Assembly (NCBI RefSeq): GCF_001039355.2
Contig: NW_019775380.1
Coordinates: 307,637 to 371,636, forward strand
Direction: 5' to 3'
Source of the DNA: Lingula anatina
Lineage: Eukaryota > Brachiopoda > Lingulata > Lingulida > Lingulidae
DNA length: 64,000 nt
Shown here: piece by piece, positions 41,101 to 53,194 of the stretch
Layout: every line of letters starts with the position of its first letter
How positions within the stretch are numbered: the stretch's first letter is position 1
Program-made: the position numbers and the translations under genes
Notes under the pieces: model-generated
Told to the model about the DNA's origin: nothing
The model's input: only the letters and a program-made list of their open reading frames with translations
The model's database searches: none

Positions 41101-41277
41101 ATCTTTTTCCCAAAAGATCACTTTTCCACTTGTGATGGCGAAGGTACATGTGAGAGTGACGTCTTGGCCGACTACGGTTGGAATGTTCGCCACGGCCCCC
41201 GACGCCGTCTGTGCGTACAGGAATAGAAGAGAGAAACATGCATATGTTTGCAATGGTATCCAGATTTCAAAGGCCAT
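35113..41277 (-). CDS. Ig-superfamily cell-surface receptor (5 Ig, 1 FN3, TM, acidic tail)
   Basis: Nephrin/echinoid-type adhesion or signalling receptor. Twelve coding exons in transcript order: 41277-40899, 40623-40504, 40197-39997, 39676-39368, 39201-39000, 38773-38691, 38440-38224, 38073-37982, 37837-37553, 37106-36943, 36732-36477 and 36176-35113 (3372 nt, 1123 aa). Order: signal peptide (ACFSLLFLYAQTASG), V-type Ig (LTCTF, IFWEKDG, DDGIYACYY), Ig2 on exons 2-3, Ig3 on exon 4 (LMLRC, VEWHHDG, AYLCVV), Ig4 on exons 5-6 (LTCMVDGNP, VDVGAYRC), Ig5 on exons 7-8, FN3 on exon 9, TM on exon 10 (YILLGVACFILLIVLVSII, about residues 656-675). Domain-bounding introns are phase 1, the exon-shuffling pattern. 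The roughly 440-residue tail is Ser/Asp/Glu-rich, has one ITIM-like SLYDIL, and ends ESSL (class I PDZ-type). A non-coding leader exon probably ends at 41527 (GTAGGT donor), joining an acceptor before 41307. Orthology within the family is not settled. Confidence 0.88.
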
Positions 41278-42678
41278 TGTCAATGCTGTTCTTATATCGG
41301 TTTAATACTGAAATAAATTAAATCAATGAAGGGATGTAAAAATACAGTATATCATTATAATATAAATATAATGTTCAATCATGTTCGCTTAAATAACGAA
41401 TCGTTTGCAATGGAACGGATATTCGTCTACTAAAAGTTATAAAGGCACCGAATCTAACACCAAGTCAACTTAAGATAAAGTTAACCCATCTACAAAACGA
41501 GTTTACCATAGCTATTTCTTACCTACCTGTACAAATGAGGAACGGTTCAAGTCCGTACTGTCCAGTGTCACTTACTATACTAAATTGCAATAAGCATTTC
41601 ACAGTATTACATAGCCGAATAATTAGTCTATTATTTACATGAGAGCTCATCGCCATACTTCATCGCTAATTATCATTATGATCATCGGCAAATCACTCGA
41701 GCCCCCTCCAATTTGACGCAGTGGAAGATAAGACATACCAACCTTTATGACAGGAAGTTGATTAGTCATATTTGATCTCTCTAGCTCTCTCTCTCTCTGT
41801 GTTGTGTGTGCGTGTGTATGTGTGTGTTTGTGTGTGTTTACTGCTAAACCTGTTACACTCTTAAAATTAAATCACATCAAATATACCCATTTTGATATTA
41901 AAATATGTCAGTGTTAAAACACACCACGATTAATTGTTACACACCTTCACACAAACATCTCTAGACTTTTTTACTGAAGAGGGCTTCCTGAAAATACGAG
42001 TAAAAAGGTAAAAGTCGAGAATAAAATTTTGCCCTTTCCCTCGTATTGATAAAGATCCACCACATCAGTCCGCAAAGGTTTCTAGGCATATAGTTGTTTT
42101 CTAAATAACTGTAGCACATGTAAACATACATGCATATATACAACTTAACAATCTGGAATTATGACATTTGTACTATGTGAGAGTAATACTTCAAATTCAC
42201 TATACATGGTGAGTTTCGAGTGGTACTCTATAGTCTCCTTTCAGTGTGATCTTGTGTAAAGTGCTCACTTTAGTGTATTTGGGAACACTACGATAACTTT
42301 TGTGGCAAGTGGGCTAAAATGAGGGAGAGAAAAGTAATTCATGACTCATAGAAAGACTCATCATCAAATACTTATTAATATAACCTGGCCCATGTCGTTA
42401 AGTTTATTCAAAGGAAGCTACAGCAGCAATTCAAAACATTTTAAACTTAAAATCAAATTAAAATTTTTTCCACAAGAATGGAATTTATTTCTTTTAATTA
42501 GTCATATTTGAGGTAAAAGAATTTGATATGTGAACAGACGTATTTTTCTAATTTAATTTCTCTAACATACAACATCAAATATTTTACCTGCATTTAAAGT
42601 AGTCGCTAGCTTCAAGATTTTCTTAAATGATTTTAAACAAATGTTAAGAAGACTTGCTTAATGTGGTAAAAAGGAAAA

Positions 42679-42728
<50 letters not shown>
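42679..42728. repeat. (ATT)n microsatellite
   Basis: About 16 uninterrupted ATT units. Confidence 0.95.
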
Positions 42729-42729
<1 letters not shown>

Positions 42730-43059
42730 GAATAGCCACTGCCCACGCATATTCCCAATATATTGCACATTTACTGCGTTGCTCTATTAGTCACCGTATT
42801 TGTAGCCTGAGTACTAGGGTCTTGGGATTATTTGCTGAATACCCATGCAGATTGGGATCTTCTGCATACTAACCCTGATGGCCAGGGTGTACATGTACAC
42901 AAAGAAATATGCCAGTGATTTTAAGCCAGGTATCGTAGAACAGTTTCATCTAGCTAATTGTGAAGAGCAGGTATCTTGCAAACAATGTGTACATAGCATA
43001 CGAGTGAGGCCATGTACATATTTGATGGTATGATTGCCCTCAAATAAGGCAAACAAAAG

Positions 43060-43062
<3 letters not shown>

Positions 43063-43091
<29 letters not shown>
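43063..43091. repeat. (GA)n microsatellite
   Basis: About 14 GA units followed by a degenerate G/A-rich stretch. Confidence 0.95.
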
Positions 43092-43094
<3 letters not shown>

Positions 43095-43533
43095 GAGAGA
43101 CGGAGAGGGAAACAGACGAAAGATATAGAAGAGATGTAGCTTTACGTACATATGAAGCACATCTTTACGACGATATCTTGCCACACGTTTTAATCATTAC
43201 AATAATGCAAATGTAACTTTTATTGAAGATTTTATTTATGGTGCTTTCGTCATCATCCGATACGTCTTTCAGGCCTAGTAAAGCTCTTATTTCCATACAT
43301 GAGACAAATAAACAGACAAAAAAAGAGTTACACTTTGGAACTTTATTTTTCAAAAAAATGCAAAAGAATGTGAAGAGGGATTCTGATGGAGTTGTTAGTT
43401 TGTTGTTAATGGATAAGAGACAACACAATGTAGTGTTATCAATGCAAGCTTTCACGGGTGACGTTGACCGATTGTTACGTTTTCGCTACCTCCCTGGTTT
43501 CCATTTTTTACTTGCCGTAAAAAAAAAAAAAAA

Positions 43534-43738
43534 NNNNNNNNNNNNNNNNNNNNNNNNNNNNNNNNNNNNNNNNNNNNNNNNNNNNNNNNNNNNNNNNNNN
43601 NNNNNNNNNNNNNNNNNNNNNNNNNNNNNNNNNNNNNNNNNNNNNNNNNNNNNNNNNNNNNNNNNNNNNNNNNNNNNNNNNNNNNNNNNNNNNNNNNNNN
43701 NNNNNNNNNNNNNNNNNNNNNNNNNNNNNNNNNNNNNN
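43534..43738. other. Assembly gap (N)
   Basis: 205 undetermined bases after a poly-A run, immediately before the first copy of the tandem duplication. Confidence 1.
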
Positions 43739-43779
43739 TATTCAGATGGCCGATTTTATTATTCTGTTGTGGATAAAAA

Positions 43780-44450
43780 ATAACACGTCAAAATCTTATT
43801 TTCGTCGCTTTCCTTCACTTACCTCATTTCTTGAAAATGGCGCGGCACTATGGGATGCAGTTGCTAGGCAATGTTTTTATGATTGTTCGTTTATCGTCAT
43901 CGTCATAAATGAAGTGTCGTCAGAGCTAGGTTTCGTCACACCAGCCGACGTTGATTGATTATTACGTCACACGAGATCTCCTTGGAATCCAGTTTCCTTG
44001 GTTGGAAATACAACCCTTTTTTTTTTACTACAAAACTCTGTGAAACTAACGTGGTGGATAGGCATATTGGTCTTCTATCGCATCATACATGTATTATTGT
44101 CGAACTGAAGTAGAGGATGGTAAGGTCGTGAGTTGATTGGTTTTTATATTCATTTCCTTTTTCTAAAACAATATCTAAAGTAATCAAGAGATGATAGGGT
44201 GGATGCGTTTGCATTCTTGATTTTTATTGGTGAGAACAGTAGGTTTTATAATGTTGATCACACCGTACGTGTACTTGTTATCTGTTGGAAGGTCAATTTG
44301 TTTCAAATTACTAAGATATCCTCAACGATTTTGTCTTACAACTTTTCCTTTATGGTGAAATGACACAGGATATGCACAGTGTATTGTTCGTGAAATACAG
44401 ATTTGAACCCGGTTAGATCAATAATCAAAATTATTAAGATGAAACAAAAC
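43780..44450. repeat. Tandem duplication, copy A
   Basis: Matches 44772-45362 in the same order and orientation. Shared landmarks include TTCTTGAAAATGGCGCGG, ACTATGGGATGCAGTTGCT, TTACGTCACACGAGATCTCC, GTTGGAAATAC, TAGAGGATGG and AATAATCA before GATGAAAC. Copies are offset by about 0.9-1.0 kb, with indels and many substitutions. Non-coding as far as I can see. Confidence 0.8.
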
Positions 44451-44771
44451 AAAAAATAGTCTTCGTGGTCATTGCACAGCCCAATATAAAAATCGCATTG
44501 ATCCAAACACCGTATTGACGTTTTGGGCTACCACAAATGCTGATACAGTTTTATATAAGACCTCAAAATCAAGTTTCTTTATAATTAACCAAAACCAAAA
44601 ATTCCTAAACCAAATATTATCGTGAAATATTAACACCCTCCCCCACCCGAAAAAAAAAAAAAGAAGATGTTTGCTAACTACCAGCACAAAGCGAATCCAG
44701 TCCTAAATATATTCAAACATCCCCTTTTAGTATTCTATTGAAAAAATAACAGAAATAAATTCAGGTAGAAA

Positions 44772-45362
44772 AAAGTTACGTTACAATCCCATTTTCCTCG
44801 CTCTCCTTCACTTAACCTTATTTCTTGAAAATGGCGCGGTACTATGGGATGCAGTTGCTGGGCCATCTTTTATTTATGATTGGTCGTTCGTCGTCATCGC
44901 ATCATAATGAAGTGTCATAAGAGCATGGTTTCGTCACAAGAGTCAACGCTGAGTGTTATTACGTCACACGAGATCTCCTTGGATTCCAGTTCCCTTGGTT
45001 GGAAATACATTTTTTCTTGATAGAACTCTTCTAAACTAACATCATGTTGTTGTCGAACTGGAGTAGAGGATGGCAAAACACATGTGAGGTGATTGATTTT
45101 TACAGTTGTATATTCATTTCCTTACTCTAAAACTTTACCTAAAGTAATCAATAGATGAAATGGTTTTGGCTGCATTCTTGATATTTTATGGATGAAAATG
45201 GTATCTGTTGTATGGTCCATTTTTTTTCCAAATAAAATATAATCAACAGTTTTGTCTTACATCTTATTTCCTGTGGGTTAAATAACGCGGCATACATGCA
45301 TATCGCATTGTTCGTGAAACATTTGACCCCGGTTCGACCAATAATCATAAAAAGATGAAACA
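44772..45362. repeat. Tandem duplication, copy B
   Basis: Second copy of the unit at 43780-44450. Shortened by deletions in the middle (around 45030-45060) and near its end; the ACGTCACACGAGATCTCCTTGG core is unchanged. Confidence 0.8.
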
Positions 45363-47062
45363 GAAAAAATACCTTTACAAAAATATTTTACATCACATCC
45401 CTGTCATCATTAATGCAAATTTTGATCAAATTTCGAATTGCCACGATTCTACCAGTTATAAGGAACAAGTCACCGTTTTGGGAATGCCGCAGTAAATTAA
45501 TGCTACGGGAAAAAAATTAAAATTTTGAATTGTAAGTCAAATATTTTTTCACCGAATAACATTACGTCAATTAATTAGGCATATTAACTTCCCTTTTTCC
45601 TAATTATTTCATTTATCAGGCTCACATCAACAAAACAAATGGGATATCATCAAACACTTTATTTCTTCGTTGCAGGTACAGTTTGTACATTATAATATCT
45701 ATATAATAAACATGATAAAACCACACTAACTTCATCATAAACAGTTTCATCCATTCTATTATATATATTTTCTCACAATTTAGATGCAATGAGATGAAGG
45801 CAAAAATTAAATAGTTCATATGGAATTCTGTTAAGTAAATAATATTATATGATTTTTATTTGACCATAGAAATTGCATGGATGGAATAAAAGAAGATAAA
45901 TGGAATGTTAGTCACATCCAAATATCATTAATCAGACCTTGACACTTACACCTACATGATAAAAACCAGATAAATTCTAATTGGACGGATATACTTGATT
46001 ATGGACCCAATTATAAGAATGAAATATTGGATACCTCACATAATATGAATAAGAGAACAAATCACATTTACATGTTAAAAAATCAATATAAGAAAATCAA
46101 GATATAGAACTGTTTACACATAAAATAGAGTATATCAATCACATAGTTATCTGGACAACTAAATTTGACTTTGCAGTCTTCCATGTAAAAGCACAACTTT
46201 TCATACAGAGAAAAAAAATACATGTTCTATCAGTTGAGCCATGAATTTACAGTATGCTACAAATTGCCACAGACTATCCTTACCTGGCAATTCAATGTAA
46301 AAAAAAAAGACTACTGTTTGACAATAAATAAATAAATAAATAAATTGGCAAAAAATAGTCTAGATATATAAATCTTTGCATCTGACTTTTTTTTTAATCT
46401 TTGAGTCAAAAGGAACCTCCACTTACTAGTTTACCTATTTACAAATAGTTTGCAACAGCTAGTTTCATAAAAAAAGAAAATGGAAATGGACCTCATTTAA
46501 ATTTTGCATTAAGGAACATGAGATTCAACCATACATACTGTGTATCTTTAATGCTAAGTGCTATCTCCTACTGTTTCACAAGTAATCAGCAAAGTGATCT
46601 TGTAGTATAAATTTGAATGTTGTCACTAAGTCACTAATTCAAAAGCAAGTGCACTACCACCATAGAAGCATGTATCTCATTATAATGTTTAATCTGCATT
46701 ATAATGTTATAATATGCATTATTTGCACAAACTGTCTTGGCTAGATGCTTTTATGTGGCACCACTGAGGACTCAATTTCAGTTTGAAAAATGGTCCAAAT
46801 CTGGCTTGTCTTTTGAGGATATTCCTCAAGAAGGACTTTTTTGTTGATAAATAATACTGTATGCATAGTGTGGAACATACTCCTCATCAAACAACATAGG
46901 CTCAGCTTGTATTATACCATTAATGAGATTTTATATTGCCTTTGTACAGTAGAGGCAAGCACCCGTGCATGGACAGACCACAACAGGGCTTCAAACACTG
47001 TATTTAAATGAGTGCATGCTATTAATTTTTTCCACCTTTTCATGTTACCAATAAGTATGACA

Positions 47063-48063
47063 TCACCAATTACTCTTCAGAGTTGACAAAGCCTTGTTGG
47101 AAATGGTTCCAAAATTCTGTGTATAGCTCCCAAAGGCAGCCTTTGTGTGGCCATGAGATGGGTTGTTCCTCACATTGTCAAACTGCTTTCTACCAAAAGA
47201 AGGCTTGGTACGCTGCCCCTCTTTGGCCGAAGATGGCCTTTGCCCTGGAACCTGTGTGGAAAAAAAACAAAACATTTCTTGATAAAAAAGAATGAAAATC
47301 TTTATCAGACATTTTTCCAAATAGAAGCAATCTGTTGTTTTCTATTTGAACTCAACATTAGATTCAAAACAACTGCATTGTATATAGTAAAATGAAATGA
47401 AAATAAACATGCAATTTCGTAAGGAAAAAATCTACTTACAATTCTTGAGCTAGAGATTGCGAGTCCTGTCTTGTCATCTCTGGTGATAATGGGGTTATTA
47501 CTCCTGAACATCCCGGCAGATGTGGTCCTGGCATGCCTTCCTGCTGCTGGGGCAGATCCCTGTCTCTCCTTCTTTACATTTGGAGAGTCACCCTGAAATT
47601 CAAGTTGTGATTTGCTATGAATATGATAAATTAAATTAATATAAAGATCGTCATATAAGACAAATCATTCATTAAAAAAGTGAGAAAAATTGGAATATAA
47701 TATAAATATTTCATATTTCTTTCAACCTTTAGCCCACAAATATGTACCACAAAAAAAGTGTCACCAAATACTTGGTGAAGTTAACATCAATAAATAATTA
47801 TCAATATCTATAAACTTTTTTATTTGCTGATGCATCCCCATCTACCCTCAGCCAAAACCATAGATCTGCTCACCTTTTCTCCTCCATGCACATTTTCGTA
47901 GCTCCTCTGTCTGGGTAATGCTTTCTTGACTTGGGACTGGGGTGGATTAGGATGGGTAGTTCTTCCAAATGCCACAACTGAAGATAGCATTGAAAATTAC
48001 ATCAAAAAATAGAAACAATCAATGGTAACAACTATACTGAATCTTTACAGTGAAAATTTGCAG

Positions 48064-48114
<51 letters not shown>

Positions 48115-51100
48115 GTACAAATTCATTTAAAAAAAGAATATTTCTAATATTAAAGCATACCTGGTGCTGGCTGTGTAGTCTGGGGCTGTGCAGGTCTCAC
48201 TGTCACTGGAGTTGCGACTTTGGGAGAAGCACCATTACTTAGATAACCATTGGCTTGTGATGGGAGTGGCTCACTGGGAGGCACCTGCTCCTTCTGAACC
48301 TTGCTCTCTTCTTCTTCTTTTCTTTTCGTTCTTCTCTCTGCTTTCTTTTCCATTATCATCTAAAAAGGAGTGCTTACAATCAAATGCCAGACTTTCACGA
48401 TAAATAAACACATGAAAACTGTATCATAAGAATTATATATTATAAAAGAAGAAACATACTTCAATGAAAAAAAAATTATTTGAAAACATTTCAGTCAAGC
48501 TCTTGTTTTGCAGACATCAGAAAAGGTATTTCAACCTCAGCAGTGCCTCAGTAGCTAACACTTTTTTGGGGTCTTGAAAAAAAAAAAAAGCAGACTGACA
48601 TCATCCAAAGTCTATTACTGTAAAATACCGATATAAAAAGACATAATCTATATAGAATCAACCAAAGCAACCAACCTCATACAGTTTATTCCTGTACTCT
48701 TCAACACTCAGTTGCACATCATCACTAAGTGGGGGGACAACATCACGACCAATGTCCAGCTCATCTTCTGGACTGTGAAATCTCTGCACGTAAGGATGCT
48801 TCAGAGCCTCCTCAGCAGTAAGTCTCTTGTCTGGGTTGAAGTGCAGTAGTTTCTTCAGTAGGTCTATTGCATCTTTGGGTGCATCTGGGAGTAAGTCTTC
48901 CATGGGCTTTTTGGGTCTATTCATTGAAAATTGTTAGTATGAAAACAAGTTTTTTTTTATATCCACTGCAATTTGAGTTTTGATTTATATGAGTCATAGC
49001 TATTATTTTTATCCAGTCAATGAAACTCTTCATTTTCATTAATGAAACTTTTCATTAACACAACTAATATGGCTACAATTTAACAAAGTTCAAATAAAAA
49101 TAAACTTTAAAAAGATGAAAAATTAAAAAGACTGTCTGTTAGATGTTCTAGAAGGAATTGACAAATACTCGTACCTTATTGCAGCTTTGTCTAAGATGGA
49201 AGCACCATATGCAGATTTTAAACTTTCAATATCTGAAAAAGAATTAGTAGATTATAAAACGATAAAAATAAAATGAAAGCCAAGAATTCAACATTTTCTA
49301 TGTAATGACCATTTCCCAATTAAAATAAATAGAATAATAGTCATGATTGTGATCCCTAAAAAAATTAACATTAATTTCTGTTCAAGTTAAAAACACTAGA
49401 CAAACATTTTCAATCCAACCATTTTAATAATGCTATGTCAAAAAAATGCTTTGAAAACCTACCACTTTTAGAAGGAGGAGTGATGGATGACATAATTTTC
49501 TCAATCTGATTGAGTGTAGAACTGCCTGGAAATAGGGGTTTGCCTAATAACAATTCCCCTAATATACAACCTAAGCTCCACATATCAACACCTTTGGTAT
49601 ATCTGAAAAAAAAAACACAAAACATAAAATAGCTCGAAAACCCTTGGAAGAATGATCATCATGACACAAGTAATTTTATACTGAAGTGATACATATAATT
49701 TTCATAATTTTTGAATATCTAGTGACATATCTGAGAACTAATTGTCAAATAATGAGTACATTTTATGAATCAAATAATTTATTTTATAAACATTGCAAAA
49801 TAAAATTTATGTCCATTCATAAACATTGCAAAATAAAATTTATGTCCATTCAATCATTATAACTGAAATGCAACCCAGTCACAACCCAGATGAATGTCTC
49901 AAAAAATGAAAAAAAAAGGAAATCACCTATGAGAAGCTAAAAGAATCTCCGGAGCTCTGTACCACCGTGTTGCTACATATTCTGTGAGATTAGGATCTGT
50001 CCCTTCGTCCATTTCCAACTGGGTGAGTGACCTTGCCAGACCAAAATCACAAACTTTCACAAAGCATTCCCCATCCAGAAGAACATTTGATGGCTGGAAT
50101 GTAAAAAGAAAATTAAAAAACGTGTCTAGAACATACAGATTGACTTAACTGATTTTTTAAAAGAAAAATACACTGACATTTAGGTAAAACAGATGAATTC
50201 CATATCATAATTAGTATCAATCCAGATGGTAAAAAAATATGACAAATGGAATAACTTGTTTCCTCTTAGATGTCTGTTGAATAATAAAGAAAAAAATGCA
50301 TAACTTGAATTAAAAATGAAGATAATAACAATAAAACCATGCAGTGATATATGAAGCATTTAAATATAAAACTTAAAAGAATAATTGTACCTTCTGGTCC
50401 CTGTGTATGACGTTGCCAGAATGCATGTACTTGGTTGCTTTTAAAAGCTGGTACATAATGTAACGTTTGTGAATGTCTTTTAGGATATTTCCTTTCTTGA
50501 TAACATTATGCAGGTCTGTGTCTGAAACAAGATACATACAGGCTGCATTGGAATTCTACAGGAAATAAAGGGAGAAAAAAAAAAAAAAAAAAAAAAAACA
50601 ATTCTGACTTCCAGGAAATCTCTTAAATTATTCCTTTGGGACTGCAACCTGAGACAGTCATGCTACATGTTTTATGCATTACATAAGAAGAAAAGAACTA
50701 TGGTTATCAATCACATAAATAAAACTGTTCCCAAGCAAAATGAGATATTTACAATTAGATCTACTCCCAACAGTACACAAAGTAACAACCTGGGTTAATA
50801 TTCCAACAAATTACAGCCAAACAAGGAGAATAAATGATAGAAAAAGGCAAGTACTGTTTTAGTTAATCACAATGAAAAAAAATCCCGACCATATGCAATT
50901 GCAAAATGTAAACATGATTGCCATGTTATAAGCATAGGAACTCTGCTACCAACATAAAATCAATAATCAGCCTACAGGGGCATGTTTAATCAATTGTCTT
51001 AATGTTTACATGGATTCTGAGTGAAAAATAATCAACCTCTAGAGACAGGCCCTTTTTATCAGCCAACTGATCTCACATAATCTAAAAGATTGCCAAGGAC

Positions 51101-52553
51101 AGGCCCTTTTCAAAAAGGATCTAATAAATACACAATAAATAAAATACATAGCTTCTGACAGAGTTACATAAAATACTTACCCATGAATTCAAAAACTAGA
51201 TAGATATCTTTGTCATTCTCAGCTTTCATTACATTATGAAGTTTTACAATGTTTGGATGATCTCCAAATTCTTGAAGAAACATGATTTCTCTAAAAGTTC
51301 TCTGAAAGGGAAGTAATGTTTACAATTTAGTTTTTTTTATATCTAAAAATAAAATTATTCACTTTTAATATAGATATCATAGAGATATTCATTCAAATTC
51401 TTCTAATCAAATTGCCAACATCAAATTAAGTAACATAATTTTAATATTAAAATGCACTCAAAACAGATGAATCACGAATACAGAAAAATAAATAGGTACT
51501 TTGGTAGTATGAACCTTTTCATTCTATGAAAATGAAGTCATCATGTGAGTTAACCTTGAAATGTGTACCTTATATTCTTAGACAAATTGGTTAATCTAAT
51601 TATTAATTTACATAAAATCTGTAATGCCATCAGATTTGAGAAAGAAAAAAAGAATAAATACAGCATTTAAAGCTACCTGTGCATCTGTCTGATTGCGGAA
51701 TGCATCAAAAATCTTCTTCAGGGCAACCACTTCTCCTGTCCTTTTATCTACAGCCTTCCAAACTATACCATATGCCTGAGTACGAAATAAAAATGACTTT
51801 AATGGTAGATGTGGTGAAGAGACTGCTCAGTTACTGGTGTATTTATAGGTCATGAATTACAACTTTTTCGGGGTCATACATATAATAGTTTTACACGAAA
51901 CACATTATTTTCTTTCATTCCTTGGGGAGAAATACCAAATGTCATTCAGGGGTTAATATAGATTTCACCCCCTCCCATCATACTGTATTTGATTGAACGA
52001 TATTTTAATGTACCATTTTGTATGCTAATTATACTATAAATAACAATCCCTTATCTATTTCTAATTCAGGTCAGGAGTACTGAATATGTATTTTTATCTC
52101 ATTATATTAGATGCAATGCCACTTTTAAAAGTAAATAACGCCCTGTTTGTTAGTAGTCCACGACAGCTGGACAACACGTCACTCATTTACCTCAAATTTC
52201 GAAGATTTTAGAACGCTCATTAATAGAAAATCAAAATTAAAATGCGCCCTCAAGTTGGCAACTGCATTAGGTGAGACTTTCAGTACATATCTGAAAACAA
52301 CTGCTTGTTATTACTGCGCTCATTTCAAATAAAGCAGGACATATTTACAAAAAATGAATGACGTGCAAGACGGTCGATGTGGTATGCGTGTGTGGTCGAT
52401 GTGCGAGGTCTTCCCAGATTGACGGGAAAAAAACGAATTATTGCCAACTGTATTTAATTAACCCAGTGGATCAGGCAAATAACTTACCCCTTTGCCTAGC
52501 CTCTTCTTCACCTCATATTTTTTGGTAACGTGTGGCTCTATTTCTGAGCTCAT
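47063..52553 (-). CDS. MAPK15: MAPK15 (ERK7/ERK8) protein kinase
   Basis: Atypical MAP kinase linked to ciliogenesis, autophagy and genome maintenance. Twelve exons in transcript order: 52553-52488, 51775-51677, 51301-51181, 50521-50391, 50093-49927, 49602-49463, 49232-49175, 48916-48676, 48359-48161, 47977-47874, 47592-47440 and 47251-47063 (1668 nt, 555 aa; human 544). Motifs: glycine loop RLGKGAYGIVWK, VALKK (ATP lysine), VIHRDQKPSNVLL catalytic loop (the HRDQKPSN form typical of MAPK15), CDFGLARS, activation loop [14 protein letters not shown] with TEY, and LNQIEKI. KLYEMIMEKK across the exon 8/9 join corresponds to human VYQMI, the reported LC3-interacting region. The C-terminus keeps TTSAGMFRS and [12 protein letters not shown], matching the conserved vertebrate tail. 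Its 5' end faces the retrotransposon at 53195. Confidence 0.96.
48065..48110. repeat. (AAT)n microsatellite
   Basis: About 15 ATA/AAT units in a MAPK15 intron, downstream of the exon ending at 48161. Confidence 0.95.
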
Positions 52554-53194
52554 TTTCTCAGTTTCACTAGGTCTCCGTCATACAACGGCTTCGACCTAAC
52601 AACACATAAAAACAACTACGTTCGCATTTTTCATGAAGAAAAATAGTTTTTTGAAAAACGTTGGAATAAATGAATAACACAAAAAATTGGGTTTATATCT
52701 ACTTCTTATTCATGAAATCATGTCAGTTATACATTTTTTTCTTATTTTAAAAATACATTTTCCATTAAAAACATCGTTTTGCGCATGGATATATTCGAGT
52801 AAAAAGTCGTACACACTATATGGTGACGAAAGAGCTATTCGTGTATTTTGTGTTGTTGTCATGGTACAATATTTCCGGATTCATTCGTGAAATATTCCGA
52901 AGTTGGACGAAAAATTACGCTTGCGCACTACGAGCAGCGGTGCACATGAATCTACGCAGGGCTCTGAGGATGTTTTGAACAACAATAAGATACAGAAAAA
53001 ACATACTGCTAGAAAGATTTAACTAGTAAGTGCAGAAGGTGTCAAATAAAAAAGATATAGAATTAATGGAATTTATGTTGTTGGGTCTCAGGTAAGACGA
53101 ACCTCAGCTTAAGAGGTAAAGGTCAAGGTCATGTGCGCTGTTGAGCTGCCAGTAGTAGACCTAGGCCAATTTAGTTTATTTTTAAAGTCAGTTT
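52554..53194. promoter_or_regulatory. MAPK15 upstream region
   Basis: Directly upstream of the MAPK15 ATG on the minus strand; it should hold its 5' UTR and promoter. The far side (about 53000-53194) may be 5' sequence of the retrotransposon. No distinct motif recognised. Confidence 0.35.

Larger units (their letters stand above)
41528..47062. other. Long gap between genes: repeats, assembly gap, MAPK15 3' UTR
   Basis: No recognisable coding exon. Contents: promoter and leader of the Ig receptor (near 41530), CT/GT microsatellite (41778-41840), ATT repeat (42679-42728), GA repeat (43063-43091), N gap (43534-43738), a diverged ~1-kb tandem duplication (43780-45362), and, from about 45660 on, the probable 3' UTR of MAPK15 (minus-strand AATAAA near 45660). 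The short frames in this stretch do not resemble proteins. Confidence 0.5.

Noticed and set aside
43223-43783. Plus-strand 186-codon frame
   Set aside because: It runs across the N gap and has no homology or coding look.
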